NCBI GenBank assembly: GCA_026126215.1
Contig: JAHCJQ010000022.1
Span: 1-40,572, forward strand
Reading direction: 5' to 3'
DNA: 40,572 nucleotides
DNA from: Alphaproteobacteria bacterium
GTDB lineage: Bacteria; Pseudomonadota; Alphaproteobacteria; Ferrovibrionales; Ferrovibrionaceae
Below the pieces are notes generated by a model. That model ran no database searches. It was not told the origin of the DNA and saw only the letters and a list, made by a program, of their open reading frames with translations. Shown one piece after another: positions 1 to 8,664 of this stretch. The stretch's first letter is position 1; each line of letters begins with the position of its first letter. Position numbers and translations under genes: made by a program.

Positions 1-272
1 TCCTGTGGCTGTCCACGGTCCCGCTCACCACGGGGCTGGTCGGGCAGATATTCGGCGTGCGCTACCTCGCCATGCTGGGCGGCGTGGTGTTCTTCAGCCA
101 CCAGATCGGCAGCTTCGTCGGCGTCTATGCCGGCGGAAAGCTCTTTGACCTGACCGGATCCTATGACGCCATCTGGTGGTCGTCGGTGGCGCTCGGCTTG
201 CTGGCTGCGCTGCTGCACTGGCCGATCGACGACCGCAGCGTGGTGCGGGCACCGGCCGCCACGCCCGCCTGA
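1..272 (+). CDS. MFS transporter, C-terminal end (partial)
   Basis: The reading frame is open from the window edge (codons begin at base 3) to a TGA at 270-272, so only about the last 89 residues are present. They form hydrophobic helices with the glycine/phenylalanine pattern of the last three membrane segments of a major facilitator, including a stretch reading FFSHQIGSFVGV followed by GGKLFDLTGSYD. The tail is short, polar and alanine/proline-rich. That pattern is typical of alphaproteobacterial MFS permeases of the oxalate/formate-antiporter-like type. The substrate cannot be read from this fragment. It converges on the MBL-fold gene that ends 16 bp downstream on the other strand. Confidence 0.75.
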   Translation, partial: LWLSTVPLTTGLVGQIFGVRYLAMLGGVVFFSHQIGSFVGVYAGGKLFDLTGSYDAIWWSSVALGLLAALLHWPIDDRSVVRAPAATPA

Positions 273-287
273 CAAGGCACCGCCGTC

Positions 288-1058
288 TCAGCCTTCGATG
301 ACCATTCCGTCATAGGCCGGCTCGACACCGGGCGGCAACTCGCGGAGCAAGGTCCGGTAATCCAGATCGACATGCATGTTGGTCAGGATCGCCCGCTCCG
401 GTCGGATCCTGGCGATCCATGACAGCGTCCGCTCGAGATGGGCATGGGTAGGGTGCGGCTTGTAGCGCATCGCATCCACGATCCAGACTTTGAGCCCTGA
501 AAGCTGGTCCAGAACCCCCTCCTCGAATTCCGCCACGTCGTTGCTGTAGGCGATATCGCCGAAACGAAACCCGTAGGAGACGATGCGGCCGTGGATCTGT
601 CGCATCGGCGTGAAGCCGATGCCGCCGACCTGGAACGGCTTCTCGCCATGGTCGCGCGCCGAGACGATCGGCGGATAGAGGCTTCCCGAGGGGGCGCTGA
701 AGCAGTAGCCAAAGCGCGCCTCGAGCGTGCGCAGCGTCGCGCCATCGGTCCAGGCTTCGATGGGGCGCTGCAGGCGCAAGGCGAGCGGCCGAAGGTCGTC
801 GATGCCGTGGCACTGGTCCGCATGGTCGTGCGTCCAGACGACACCGTCGAGATGGGAAATGCCGGCATCGAGGAGCTGCTCGCGGAGATCAGGCGAGGTA
901 TCGATCAGCACGTTCGCATGACCATGGCGCACGAGGATCGAACAGCGCCGCCGCCTGTTCCTCGGCTCCCCCGGGTCGCAGGCTCCCCAATCGTTGCCGA
1001 TGCGCGGAACGCCGCCCGAGGTGCCGCAGCCCAGTATGATCACCTGCAATCCGCTCAT
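288..1058 (-). CDS. MBL-fold metallo-hydrolase (PhnP-like)
   Basis: A 256-residue metallo-beta-lactamase-fold hydrolase. The N-terminus has the glycine-rich ILGCGTSGGVPRIG segment, which is typical of the phosphodiesterase-like branch (PhnP/RNase Z-like). The metal ligands are visible as THDHAD at residues 76-81 with a further His at 84. Later conserved positions include the SND motif after the central strands and a NMHVDLDY stretch near the C-terminus. By family it should bind two metal ions and cleave phosphodiesters, but the substrate is unknown. Its ATG overlaps the stop of the upstream TatD gene by four bases (ATGA), so the two are co-translated. It is the last gene of the metG-tatD-MBL string, an arrangement common in alphaproteobacteria. 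Confidence 0.85.
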   Translation of the reverse strand: MSGLQVIILGCGTSGGVPRIGNDWGACDPGEPRNRRRRCSILVRHGHANVLIDTSPDLREQLLDAGISHLDGVVWTHDHADQCHGIDDLRPLALRLQRPIEAWTDGATLRTLEARFGYCFSAPSGSLYPPIVSARDHGEKPFQVGGIGFTPMRQIHGRIVSYGFRFGDIAYSNDVAEFEEGVLDQLSGLKVWIVDAMRYKPHPTHAHLERTLSWIARIRPERAILTNMHVDLDYRTLLRELPPGVEPAYDGMVIEG

Positions 1059-1849
1059 GCCGCGAAGGAGACCGGCTTTCTCGCCTTGGAGAAGAGGCGG
1101 AAAAAATTGTCCGTCGTCGCCTCTGCCAGCTCGGCCATCGAGACACCTTTGAGTCCAGCAAGAAACGCAGCGGTATGAGCGACGAAGGCCGGCTCGTTCC
1201 TCCGGCCGCGCCGCGGCACCGGGGCAAGGTAAGGCGCGTCGGTCTCCACCAGCAGGCTGCCAAGCGGAATGTCGCGCACTGTCTCGCGCAGCACGTCGGC
1301 ATTCCTGAAGGTCACGATGCCCGAAACCGAGACGAGGAGGCCGAGTGCGAGCGCCGCTTCCGCCAGCCGCCGGCTGGAGGTGAAGCAGTGGATGACGCCG
1401 GGAAACGCGCCGCGCGCATGCTCCTCGCGAAGAATTCTGATCGTATCGTCCTCCGCATCCCGCGTATGCACGATCGCCGGCAAGCCGGTCTCCCGCGCCG
1501 CATGCAGATGCGCCCGGAAGCTCCGAGCCTGCGCTTCGCGCGGCGAGTGTTCGTAATAATAATCGAGCCCGGTCTCGCCGATGCCCACCACCTTGGCATG
1601 GCGCGCGAGCGCGACCAGCCGTTCCGCATCCAGCGCTGGCTCGGTACCCGCCTCATGCGGATGGATGCCGACGGAACACCAGACATTCTCGTAGCGCTCG
1701 GCGATGGCGCGAACGCGACCGAATTCGCTCACCTTCGTGCAGATGGTGACCAGGCTGCCGATACCCGCCGCGCCGGCACGCGCCACGATCTGGTCGAGTT
1801 CGTCGGCAAACTCGGGAAAGTCCAGATGACAGTGGCTGTCGACGAGCAT
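1055..1849 (-). CDS. TatD family metal-dependent DNase/hydrolase
   Basis: A 264-residue TIM-barrel hydrolase that begins MLVDSHCHLDFPEF; the HCH pair (His6, His8) is the first metal-binding motif of TatD proteins. Further family signatures follow: GETGLDYYY (catalytic Glu), PAIVHTRDAEDD (metal His), VIHCFTS, and ETDAPYLAP near the end. TatD-type enzymes are cytosolic 3'-5' exonucleases or quality-control DNases; the exact role here is inferred from family. The start was placed at 1849 rather than farther upstream because this ATG shares one base with the metG stop (TGATG) and directly precedes the metal motif. The gene is translationally coupled to metG upstream and to the MBL hydrolase downstream. 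Confidence 0.9.
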   Translation of the reverse strand: MLVDSHCHLDFPEFADELDQIVARAGAAGIGSLVTICTKVSEFGRVRAIAERYENVWCSVGIHPHEAGTEPALDAERLVALARHAKVVGIGETGLDYYYEHSPREAQARSFRAHLHAARETGLPAIVHTRDAEDDTIRILREEHARGAFPGVIHCFTSSRRLAEAALALGLLVSVSGIVTFRNADVLRETVRDIPLGSLLVETDAPYLAPVPRRGRRNEPAFVAHTAAFLAGLKGVSMAELAEATTDNFFRLFSKARKPVSFAA

Positions 1850-3423
1850 CAGCTTTGCCCCGCGGGACCGGCTTCGCCTTCCCCTTCCACGAACCGCGGA
1901 AACACACCTTCGGGTTTTGGCAGCGCGGTGCCCGGCTGCAATTCGGCTGTAATGTGCAAATGGGCAAAGGTGCGCTGTTCCAGCGGCACGGCGAGCTGGT
2001 CGAGGATGCGCGCCGCCGATTGCGGCATGAAAGGCGAGGAGAGGATCGCCAGCCGGCGGATCGTTTCCGCCAGCACGTACAGGACGGTTCCCATGCGCTG
2101 CGGGTCGCCCTTGCGAAGCGCCCATGGTGCCTGCTCGTCGACATAGCGGTTGGCCTGGCCGATCACATCCCACTGCTTCTGCAGCGCCACATGAATCTGC
2201 TGCGCCTGCATGCATTCGCGCATGTCGGCCAACAGCATGAAGGAATTATGCAACAGCACATCGTCCGCCTGGGTCAACGCGGCGGGTTGCGGCACCTTGG
2301 CGTCGCAGTTCTTGTTGATCATCGACAGCACGCGCTGCACGAGGTTGCCGAAATCGTTGGCCAGATCGGCGTTGATCCTCTGGATCACCGCGCGACGCGA
2401 GAAATCTCCGTCATTGCCGAATGGCACCTCGCGCATCAGAAAGTAGCGCGTTTGGTCGAGACCATAGCTTGCCACGAGCTGCAACGGATCGATGATGTTG
2501 CCGAGCGACTTCGAGATCTTCTGCCCCTCGTTCGTCCACCAGCCATGGGCAAAAACGCGCCGTGGCGGCTCGAGCCCGGCGGACATCAGGAAAGCCGGCC
2601 AATAGACGGCATGGAAGCGCAGGATGTCCTTGCCGACCATATGCAGGCTGGCTGGCCAGTAGCGCCGGAACTTCGCCGTCTCTATGTCGGGATAGCCGAC
2701 TGCGGTGATATAATTCGTCAGGGCGTCGAGCCACACATACATGATGTGCGCTTCATCGCCCGGAACCGGGATGCCCCATTTGAAGCTGGTGCGCGAGACC
2801 GAGAGATCCTTCAGGCCGCCGCGCACGAAGCTCACCACCTCGTTGCGGCGACTTTCCGGCAGGATGAATTCGGGATTGTTCTCATAATGCTTGAGCAGCC
2901 GGTCCGCCCAGGCCGAAAGGCGGAAGAAATAGCTTGGCTCCTCCACCCACTCCACCGGAGCGCCCGAGGGCGCGATGAACTTGCCGTCAGGGCCACGCGT
3001 CAGTTCTTCTTCCGCGTAATAGGCTTCGTCGCGGACCGCGTACCACCCGGCATAGGTCCCGAGATAGATGTCGCCGGAACGCTGCAGCGCCTTCCAGAGC
3101 GCCTGCGTGGCATGCACGTGCCGCTCTTCGGTCGTGCGGATGAAATCGTCATGGGAGAAGTTCATCGCGCGTGCCAGGTCGCGGAAATTCTGCGAGACCT
3201 GGTCGCAGAAGGCCAGCGGCTCCATGCCCGCCGCCTGGGCGGATTTCTCCACCTTCTGGCCGTGCTCGTCGGTGCCGGTCAGGAACATCACGTCATGTCC
3301 GTCGAGCCGCCAGAAGCGCGCCAGCACGTCGCAGGCGAGCGTCGTGTAGGCATGGCCGATATGCGGCTTGTCGTTGACGTAATAGATCGGCGTCGTGATG
3401 TAGGTGACCTTGCCCCTTGGCAT
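1849..3423 (-). CDS. metG: methionyl-tRNA synthetase
   Basis: A 524-residue class I aminoacyl-tRNA synthetase that charges tRNA-Met with methionine in the cytosol. The ATP-binding HIGH motif is at residues 21-24, and the second signature (KISKS, a KMSKS variant) is at 302-306. WTNEGQ just before it and the W-rich catalytic core are typical of MetG. The insertion after the first half of the Rossmann fold lacks the four-cysteine zinc knuckle, as in the short bacterial MetG form. There is no C-terminal dimerisation (Trbp111-like) extension. The start at 3423 puts the protein at MPRGKVTYITTPIYY, the usual beginning. The gene lies downstream of holB with a 119-bp gap and overlaps tatD by one base. 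Confidence 0.96.
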   Translation of the reverse strand: MPRGKVTYITTPIYYVNDKPHIGHAYTTLACDVLARFWRLDGHDVMFLTGTDEHGQKVEKSAQAAGMEPLAFCDQVSQNFRDLARAMNFSHDDFIRTTEERHVHATQALWKALQRSGDIYLGTYAGWYAVRDEAYYAEEELTRGPDGKFIAPSGAPVEWVEEPSYFFRLSAWADRLLKHYENNPEFILPESRRNEVVSFVRGGLKDLSVSRTSFKWGIPVPGDEAHIMYVWLDALTNYITAVGYPDIETAKFRRYWPASLHMVGKDILRFHAVYWPAFLMSAGLEPPRRVFAHGWWTNEGQKISKSLGNIIDPLQLVASYGLDQTRYFLMREVPFGNDGDFSRRAVIQRINADLANDFGNLVQRVLSMINKNCDAKVPQPAALTQADDVLLHNSFMLLADMRECMQAQQIHVALQKQWDVIGQANRYVDEQAPWALRKGDPQRMGTVLYVLAETIRRLAILSSPFMPQSAARILDQLAVPLEQRTFAHLHITAELQPGTALPKPEGVFPRFVEGEGEAGPAGQS

Positions 3424-3542
3424 GGACAGTCTTCCTTGTACGCGGCCCGGCCGGCGCCACAAGCGGCCCCGGCCGCCTGGAACCAATATCGGACAGGGAC
3501 TTAACCCGGACGACGGGGCGGTGGCAAGGGCGATCGCCCCGT

Positions 3543-4652
3543 TCAGCCCCGCAGCACGCCGCCCAGGACCGAAAAGGCGCTCAGCACCACCTGCTTCCGG
3601 TCAAGATTGACCGCCTCGCCGCGCGCGGCCAGACGAGCGATCTCCTCGCGGGCGGCAAGCCAGCGATCGGCACCGGCAGCGCTGGCGAGCCGGCCCAGGA
3701 CCTCGCCCTCGCCGGCCACCAACTCCGGCGGAAGCGCGCCTGTGGCACCTGCCCGGGCCAGCCGGGCCAACCACCAGTCCAGCAGCCCGAGGCCAAGCCG
3801 GTAGCCACCATCCCCGGCCCGTTTCCCCAGCGCCTCCGCAAAGCGGTGCAGGGCGGAAACCTGATGCCCCTGCAGGCCGCCCAGCAGCGCAAGGAGTTCG
3901 CCAAACAGTGCTGCCGCATCCTGTTCGGCCAACCCCATCGCCCGCCCTGGACTGCCCTCGGCCAGGCCGAGAACCAGATCGCGGGTTGCGGCATCGAGTT
4001 CCGGCAGGCGTTGCGCCATGAAAGCGCGCATCGCCTCCACCTCGAGTGGCTTCAGTACCAGCCGTCGGCAACGGGAGCGGATCGTCGGCAGCAGCGAACC
4101 CGGGGCATGGGCGACGATGAGAATGACCGAGCGCGCGGGCGGCTCCTCGACGATCTTGAGCAGCGCGTTGGCGGAACTCCGGTTGAGTTCGTCGGCGGCA
4201 TCCACGATGGCTACGCGCCAGCCGCCTTCGGCGGCGGTCTTGGAAAAGAACTCCGGCATCCGCCGGACATCCTCGACGGCGATCTCCTTGCGCATCTTGC
4301 CGGTGCGCGGATTGGGCGTGCGCTCGATGGTAAGCAGGTCGCCATGGCCCATGCCGGCAACTCGGCGGAAGATCGCCGATGCCGGATCGATGGCGAGCGT
4401 CTCGGCCACCGGTATGGGGCCACCGAACAGGCCCGCCGTCGGCAGGCCGGCACCTTGCCCGAGAAGGAAGCGTGCGAAACGGTAGGCCAGCGTCGCCTTG
4501 CCGATCCCGGGCGGCCCGGCGAGGAGCCAGGCATGCGCCAGCCGGCCGCTACGGTACGCGCCAAGAAGCTCCGCCTCCGCCGCCTCATGTCCGAACAGTT
4601 CGGCAGTGAAGCGCGGATGGGCCGGATCGAGGCTGAGGAGACGGTCGCTCAC
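3543..4652 (-). CDS. holB: DNA polymerase III subunit delta'
   Basis: A 369-residue AAA+ clamp-loader subunit. A P-loop is visible as GPPGIGKAT at residues 46-54 after LAHAWLLA. The SANALLKIVEEPP helix and the SRCRRL sensor segment, both hallmarks of the HolB/DnaX group, follow. The C-terminal helical part is long and alanine/leucine-rich, as in alphaproteobacterial delta' proteins. It helps load the beta sliding clamp during replication. Its ATG overlaps the tmk stop by four bases, and the tmk-holB pairing is one of the most conserved in bacteria, which supports the assignment. Confidence 0.93.
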   Translation of the reverse strand: MSDRLLSLDPAHPRFTAELFGHEAAEAELLGAYRSGRLAHAWLLAGPPGIGKATLAYRFARFLLGQGAGLPTAGLFGGPIPVAETLAIDPASAIFRRVAGMGHGDLLTIERTPNPRTGKMRKEIAVEDVRRMPEFFSKTAAEGGWRVAIVDAADELNRSSANALLKIVEEPPARSVILIVAHAPGSLLPTIRSRCRRLVLKPLEVEAMRAFMAQRLPELDAATRDLVLGLAEGSPGRAMGLAEQDAAALFGELLALLGGLQGHQVSALHRFAEALGKRAGDGGYRLGLGLLDWWLARLARAGATGALPPELVAGEGEVLGRLASAAGADRWLAAREEIARLAARGEAVNLDRKQVVLSAFSVLGGVLRG

Positions 4653-5281
4653 GCAGGCAGACTAAAGGCCCCGGCCACCGCGCGCCAGATATCCGCCGCA
4701 ACCGCCTCGCGCGGTCGGTCGGCATCGACCAGCCGGCAGCGCGCGGGCTCTGCCCGCGCGATCGCGCGAAAACCCACCCGAAGGCGGACATGGAACGCCA
4801 TGTCCATCCGTTCGTAGCGGTCCTCATCGCCATGGCGGCCCGCCGCCCGGCGCAATCCGACCGCCGGATCGATATCGAGGATCAAGGTGAGGTCGGGGCG
4901 AAAATCGCCGACGGCAATGTGGTAGAGCTGCTCGATCGGCGCACGCCCCAGCCCATGGCCATGGCCCTGATAGGCCATGGTGGAATCGGCAAAGCGGTCG
5001 CAGACGACCCAGCGCCCGGCCGCCAGCGCCGGCCAGACCGTGTGAAGCAGATGCTCGCGCCGCGCCGCGAAATGCAGCAGCGCCTCGGAAACGCCGTCCC
5101 ACCGGCCGGTCTCGCCGGTCACCAGCAAGGCGCGGATCAAGTCGGCTGCCGGCGCGCCGCCCGGCTCGCGCGTCAGAAGATGATCGATGCCCGCCTGCTT
5201 CAGCCGCGCCGACAGCAGAGCGATCTGCGTCGACTTCCCGCTGCCCTCGCCACCTTCGAAGGTGATGAACCGCGCGCTCAC
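4649..5281 (-). CDS. tmk: thymidylate kinase
   Basis: A 210-residue P-loop kinase that phosphorylates dTMP to dTDP for DNA synthesis. It begins MSARFITFEGGEGSGKST, with the GGEGSGKST phosphate loop at residues 10-18. The TREPGG motif, the CDRFADSTMAYQG segment (DR motif and the tyrosine that contacts TMP) and an LDIDP strand are all visible. Length and order of motifs match bacterial Tmk. It overlaps dacC upstream and holB downstream by four bases each, so the block is clearly one operon. Confidence 0.95.
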   Translation of the reverse strand: MSARFITFEGGEGSGKSTQIALLSARLKQAGIDHLLTREPGGAPAADLIRALLVTGETGRWDGVSEALLHFAARREHLLHTVWPALAAGRWVVCDRFADSTMAYQGHGHGLGRAPIEQLYHIAVGDFRPDLTLILDIDPAVGLRRAAGRHGDEDRYERMDMAFHVRLRVGFRAIARAEPARCRLVDADRPREAVAADIWRAVAGAFSLPA

Positions 5282-6456
5282 TTCTTGAGCGCGCCGAAGA
5301 TCAGGTGCGTGACCGCGGCGGCGATGCGCCCAAACGGCCCGAGGCGATCCACGTCCGTCCCCGCCACCAGCGGAATCTCCACCGGTTCGCCGATGCCACT
5401 GCCCGTGACCGTGAGCCGCGCGATCGGTGTTCCCTGCCTGATGGGTGCAGGCACCGGTCCGTCATAGGTGAGCACCACTTTGGTGTCCCGCCGGCTGCCC
5501 TGCGGCAGAGTGAACACGATGTCCCGTTCGGCCACCACCGCGACTTTTGGCACCTGGCCCATCCAGACATCCACGTCATCCACCTTCTGCCCCTGCTTGA
5601 ACAGCGCGACATTCTCGTATTCGCGGAACCCCCATTCCATTAGCCGTTCCGCCTCGCGCGAGCGCTGGTTCATGGACTTGAGGCCGTTGACCACGAGAAT
5701 GAGGCGCCGGTCCCCACGTTTCGCCGAGGCGGTGAGACCATATCCTGCCGCTTCCGTATGTCCGGTCTTGAGGCCATCCGCGCCCATGTTCTTGTAGAGC
5801 AGCGGATTGCGGTTGCCCTGCCGGGTGTTGTTGTAGGTGAAGCTCGTCTCGCTGTAATAGCGGTAATATTCGGGGAACGTCTCGATCATGATCTTGGCGA
5901 GAACCGCCAGTTCGCGCGCCGTCATCATGTGTTCGGGATCGGGCAGCCCGGTCGAGTTCTTGAACACGCTGGTACGCAGCCCCAGCTCCCGTGCCCTTGC
6001 CGTCATCTGTTCGGCGAAGCGCTCCTCGGACCCGGCCAGCCCCTCGGCGATGACGATGCAGGCATCGTTGCCCGACTGGACGATGATGCCGCGCAGCAGG
6101 TCCTCGAGCTTGGCCCGGCTGTTGACCGGCAGGAACATGGTCGAGCCGCCGCTCGCCGCACCGCCACGCCGCCAGGCATTCTCGCTGACCGTGAACTCGT
6201 CGGTCAGCTTGAGCTCGCCCCTCCGCAGCTTCTCGAAGACCATGAACACGGTCATGATCTTGCTCATCGAGGATGGCGGCATTGGCTTGTCGGCATCCTT
6301 GGCCAGCAGCACCGTGCCCGTGGTCGCGTCGACCAGGATCGCCTCGCGCGCCTCGGTCTCGATGCCGAAATTCTGGGCCCGCGCCGGCAAGCTGGCGAGC
6401 GCGACCAGTCCAATTGTGAAAAGTGCGGCCTTGACCGTCGGGCGGAGAGAAATCAT
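5278..6456 (-). CDS. D-alanyl-D-alanine carboxypeptidase (PBP5/6 family)
   Basis: A 392-residue low-molecular-weight penicillin-binding protein that trims the terminal D-Ala from peptidoglycan pentapeptides in the periplasm. A signal peptide is visible (residues 1 to about 27, ending LPARA). The three catalytic motifs are intact: SMSK at 63-66, SGN at 128-130 and KTG at 230-232. The C-terminal part carries the PBP5_C beta domain and ends in an amphipathic segment that probably anchors it to the inner membrane. It is preceded by rlpA and the lytic transglycosylase, a cell-wall remodelling trio, and is coupled to tmk by a 4-bp overlap. Called dacC-like rather than named, because PBP5/6 paralogues cannot be separated by eye. 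Confidence 0.92.
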   Translation of the reverse strand: MISLRPTVKAALFTIGLVALASLPARAQNFGIETEAREAILVDATTGTVLLAKDADKPMPPSSMSKIMTVFMVFEKLRRGELKLTDEFTVSENAWRRGGAASGGSTMFLPVNSRAKLEDLLRGIIVQSGNDACIVIAEGLAGSEERFAEQMTARARELGLRTSVFKNSTGLPDPEHMMTARELAVLAKIMIETFPEYYRYYSETSFTYNNTRQGNRNPLLYKNMGADGLKTGHTEAAGYGLTASAKRGDRRLILVVNGLKSMNQRSREAERLMEWGFREYENVALFKQGQKVDDVDVWMGQVPKVAVVAERDIVFTLPQGSRRDTKVVLTYDGPVPAPIRQGTPIARLTVTGSGIGEPVEIPLVAGTDVDRLGPFGRIAAAVTHLIFGALKK

Positions 6457-6544
6457 GTCGATGAAGCCTTGATTGCCGGGCGGATCGCGTCGTTCGCCTT
6501 ATTGCCTCGGAACCGGGCAAAAGTAAGACGATTCGCCCGCCCTC

Positions 6545-7534
6545 TCAATCAACGACGATGCGAGCGTCCGACTGCCCGACGGAGATCACCTGCGCCAGCG
6601 CGCGGTCGGCTTCCTCGACCGAGGCGAGCGGCCCGACCCTGACCCGGAAGAAGTCCTGGCCCCGCACATTCACCTGACTGACTGCGGCGGGTCCGATCAC
6701 GGACAGGCGCGCGCGCAGGCGATTGGCATTGTCGAATTGTGAAAAGGCGCCTGCCTGCACGAAGATCCCGGTCGGCTGGACGGGCAATTGCTGGACCTGC
6801 TGGGGCGGTGGCGCGGATGGCCCGGGCGCCGGTTGCGCGGCGAGAACCTGCACGGCGGAAGGCTGTGGCGCCGATGCTTGCGGCACCGGCTGGGCCTGGC
6901 CGCGACCGGGCGGGGGCGTCAGCGTCTCGGCCGAAACGCTGCCGCGCGGTGCCGCAACCACCTGGGGCCGGTCGGCGCCGGCCTGCGCCACCAGAGTCGA
7001 AGGCTGCCGGCCGTCCTGCGGCAGGATCTGCACCCGTACCTTCGCTGTGCCCTGGCGCTCGAAGCCCAGAAGCTGCGCTCCACGCCGCGACATGTCGATG
7101 ATGCGACCGTTGGCGAACGGTCCGCGATCGTTGACGCGAACCACGATGGAGCGGCCATTCTCGAGATTTGTGACGCGCACCACGCTCGGCATCGGCAGCG
7201 TCTGATGCGCCGCCGTCAGTTCGTTCATGTCATAGATTTCGCCGTTCGCCGTCTGCCGTCCATGAAACTGCTCGCCGTACCAGGACGCGATGCCGGTCTG
7301 ATCGTAATTCGGATCCTCCGCCGGGTAATACCAGACACCGTTGATCTGATAGGGGTTACCCACCTTGTAGGCACCTTGCTGTCGCACGCCGAGTTCGCGC
7401 GCGGTTGGTGTCTGGGCCTGCTTGGCCGCATGGACCGCAAGCTTGGTCTCGGTGCAGCCGGCGAGCGCCAGCAGCAGGCCGGCGGCCGGCAAAGCGAGGC
7501 GGAGTGCATGTCGGGGGGATATCTGCCTAGTCAA
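6545..7534 (-). CDS. rlpA: RlpA-family septal ring lytic transglycosylase lipoprotein with SPOR domain
   Basis: A 329-residue lipoprotein. The lipobox ends in Cys27 (LALAGC). The double-psi beta-barrel domain spans about residues 80-170 and has the RlpA signatures GIASWYGEQFHGRQTANGE, AAHQTLP and VNDRGPF. The catalytic pair known for this family corresponds to His110 and Asp136. A long proline/alanine/glutamine-rich linker follows, and a SPOR domain at about 255-329 should bind denuded septal glycans. The protein is expected at the outer membrane of the division site, cleaving naked glycan strands. It lies between mltB-like and dacC-like genes on the same strand, with 43-bp and 88-bp gaps. 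Confidence 0.9.
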   Translation of the reverse strand: MTRQISPRHALRLALPAAGLLLALAGCTETKLAVHAAKQAQTPTARELGVRQQGAYKVGNPYQINGVWYYPAEDPNYDQTGIASWYGEQFHGRQTANGEIYDMNELTAAHQTLPMPSVVRVTNLENGRSIVVRVNDRGPFANGRIIDMSRRGAQLLGFERQGTAKVRVQILPQDGRQPSTLVAQAGADRPQVVAAPRGSVSAETLTPPPGRGQAQPVPQASAPQPSAVQVLAAQPAPGPSAPPPQQVQQLPVQPTGIFVQAGAFSQFDNANRLRARLSVIGPAAVSQVNVRGQDFFRVRVGPLASVEEADRALAQVISVGQSDARIVVD

Positions 7535-7577
7535 AATCTAGCGTGTCCCAGGCGAATCAATCAAAGATATCGCGAAT

Positions 7578-8573
7578 CTACCCGCGCTGGATGCGATCGG
7601 CAAGCGTGCCCACCGCCACCGCAAAGTAATTGGATCGGTTCCAGCGCATGATGACCTTGTAGTTGCCGAAGGTCATGTAGGCCGGGCCGTCGGCGCCGCC
7701 GGGCAGGATGATGCTCGCCACCTGTTCGGGCGCGTGGGCGGAGACCTGCCCGTCCATGCGCACGAAGCCCAGACGTTCCCATTCCGCCGGCGGGCGCTCC
7801 TGTTTCTGGTCGAAGGAGGCCGCGTCGAAGTTCGGCGGCGGCACCACGCGCACCCCCCAATTCTCGCTGCCGCGCCAGCCGACCTTGGCCAGGTAGTTGG
7901 CAATGGAGCCGAACACGTCCGGTCGCGAGGACCAGATGTCGCGCCGGCCATCCCCGTCGAAATCCACCGCATAGGCGAGATAGCTGGAGGGCATGAACTG
8001 GCTCTGCCCCATCGCCCCCGCCCATGAGCCCAGCATCTGGTCGGGCGCGATGTCGCCGCGATCGAGGATTTTCAGGGCATCGATCAGTTCCTTGCGGAAA
8101 AAGGCGGCCCTCCGGCCATCGTAGGCCAGCGTCGCCAGCGCCCCGACGATCCTGAAATTGCCGGTGATCCGCCCGTAATCGGTCTCGATCCCCCATAGCG
8201 AGACGATGAAGCGCGGCGGCACGCCGTAGCGGGCGCTGACGCGGTTCAGCAACTCTTCGTTCTCGCGCAGCAGCACGCGGCCACGGTCGATGCGCGTCTG
8301 ATTGACCACGCGTGCCTGGTACTGGTCGAATGTCATTGTGAATTCCGGCTGGCGCCGGTCCAGTTCAAGCACGCGCTCGATCGGCTGGACACCTTGCAGG
8401 GCCGCATCGAGCGTCGCCGGCCGGATACCCGCCTGCGCCGCGTCCTTGCGCAGTTCGGTGAGCCAGGTCTGGAAATCGGTACTGGCGGCCCGCGCGGCCT
8501 GGCTTCGGACCAGGCCGCCGCCGAGCCCGGCCAGGGCCAGAGAGACGAAAAAACGACGTGAGTATCCGGTCAT
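7578..8573 (-). CDS. MltB-family lytic murein transglycosylase
   Basis: A 331-residue secreted SLT_2-type transglycosylase that cleaves the glycan backbone of peptidoglycan to 1,6-anhydro-muropeptides. The core motif GIETDYGRITGNF holds the catalytic Glu of the MltB family. It is followed by LATLAYDGRRAAFFRKEL, MLGSWAGAMGQSQFMPSSYLAYAVDFDGDGRRDIW and the SIANYL segment. The N-terminus MTGYSRRFFVSLALAG has a twin-arginine (SRRFFV) motif before the hydrophobic stretch, so Tat export is possible, and there is no lipobox. The start at 8573 was chosen because it gives this signal peptide; the frame continues upstream without such a sequence. It heads the minus-strand cell-wall cluster. Confidence 0.9.
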   Translation of the reverse strand: MTGYSRRFFVSLALAGLGGGLVRSQAARAASTDFQTWLTELRKDAAQAGIRPATLDAALQGVQPIERVLELDRRQPEFTMTFDQYQARVVNQTRIDRGRVLLRENEELLNRVSARYGVPPRFIVSLWGIETDYGRITGNFRIVGALATLAYDGRRAAFFRKELIDALKILDRGDIAPDQMLGSWAGAMGQSQFMPSSYLAYAVDFDGDGRRDIWSSRPDVFGSIANYLAKVGWRGSENWGVRVVPPPNFDAASFDQKQERPPAEWERLGFVRMDGQVSAHAPEQVASIILPGGADGPAYMTFGNYKVIMRWNRSNYFAVAVGTLADRIQRG

Positions 8574-8664
8574 GCTGCTTCCGGCCGCTAAGGGCGAATC
8601 GGCTGTACGGAGATGGTCAGCATCGCCCGCGCGGCGGACGCTGGCAAGCCCGCGCCACCACGGA

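Noticed and set aside
1855..3504. Long plus-strand frame of 549 codons opposite metG
   Set aside because: It is the antisense shadow of a clear methionyl-tRNA synthetase; composition is arginine/histidine-rich without domains, as expected in high-GC DNA.
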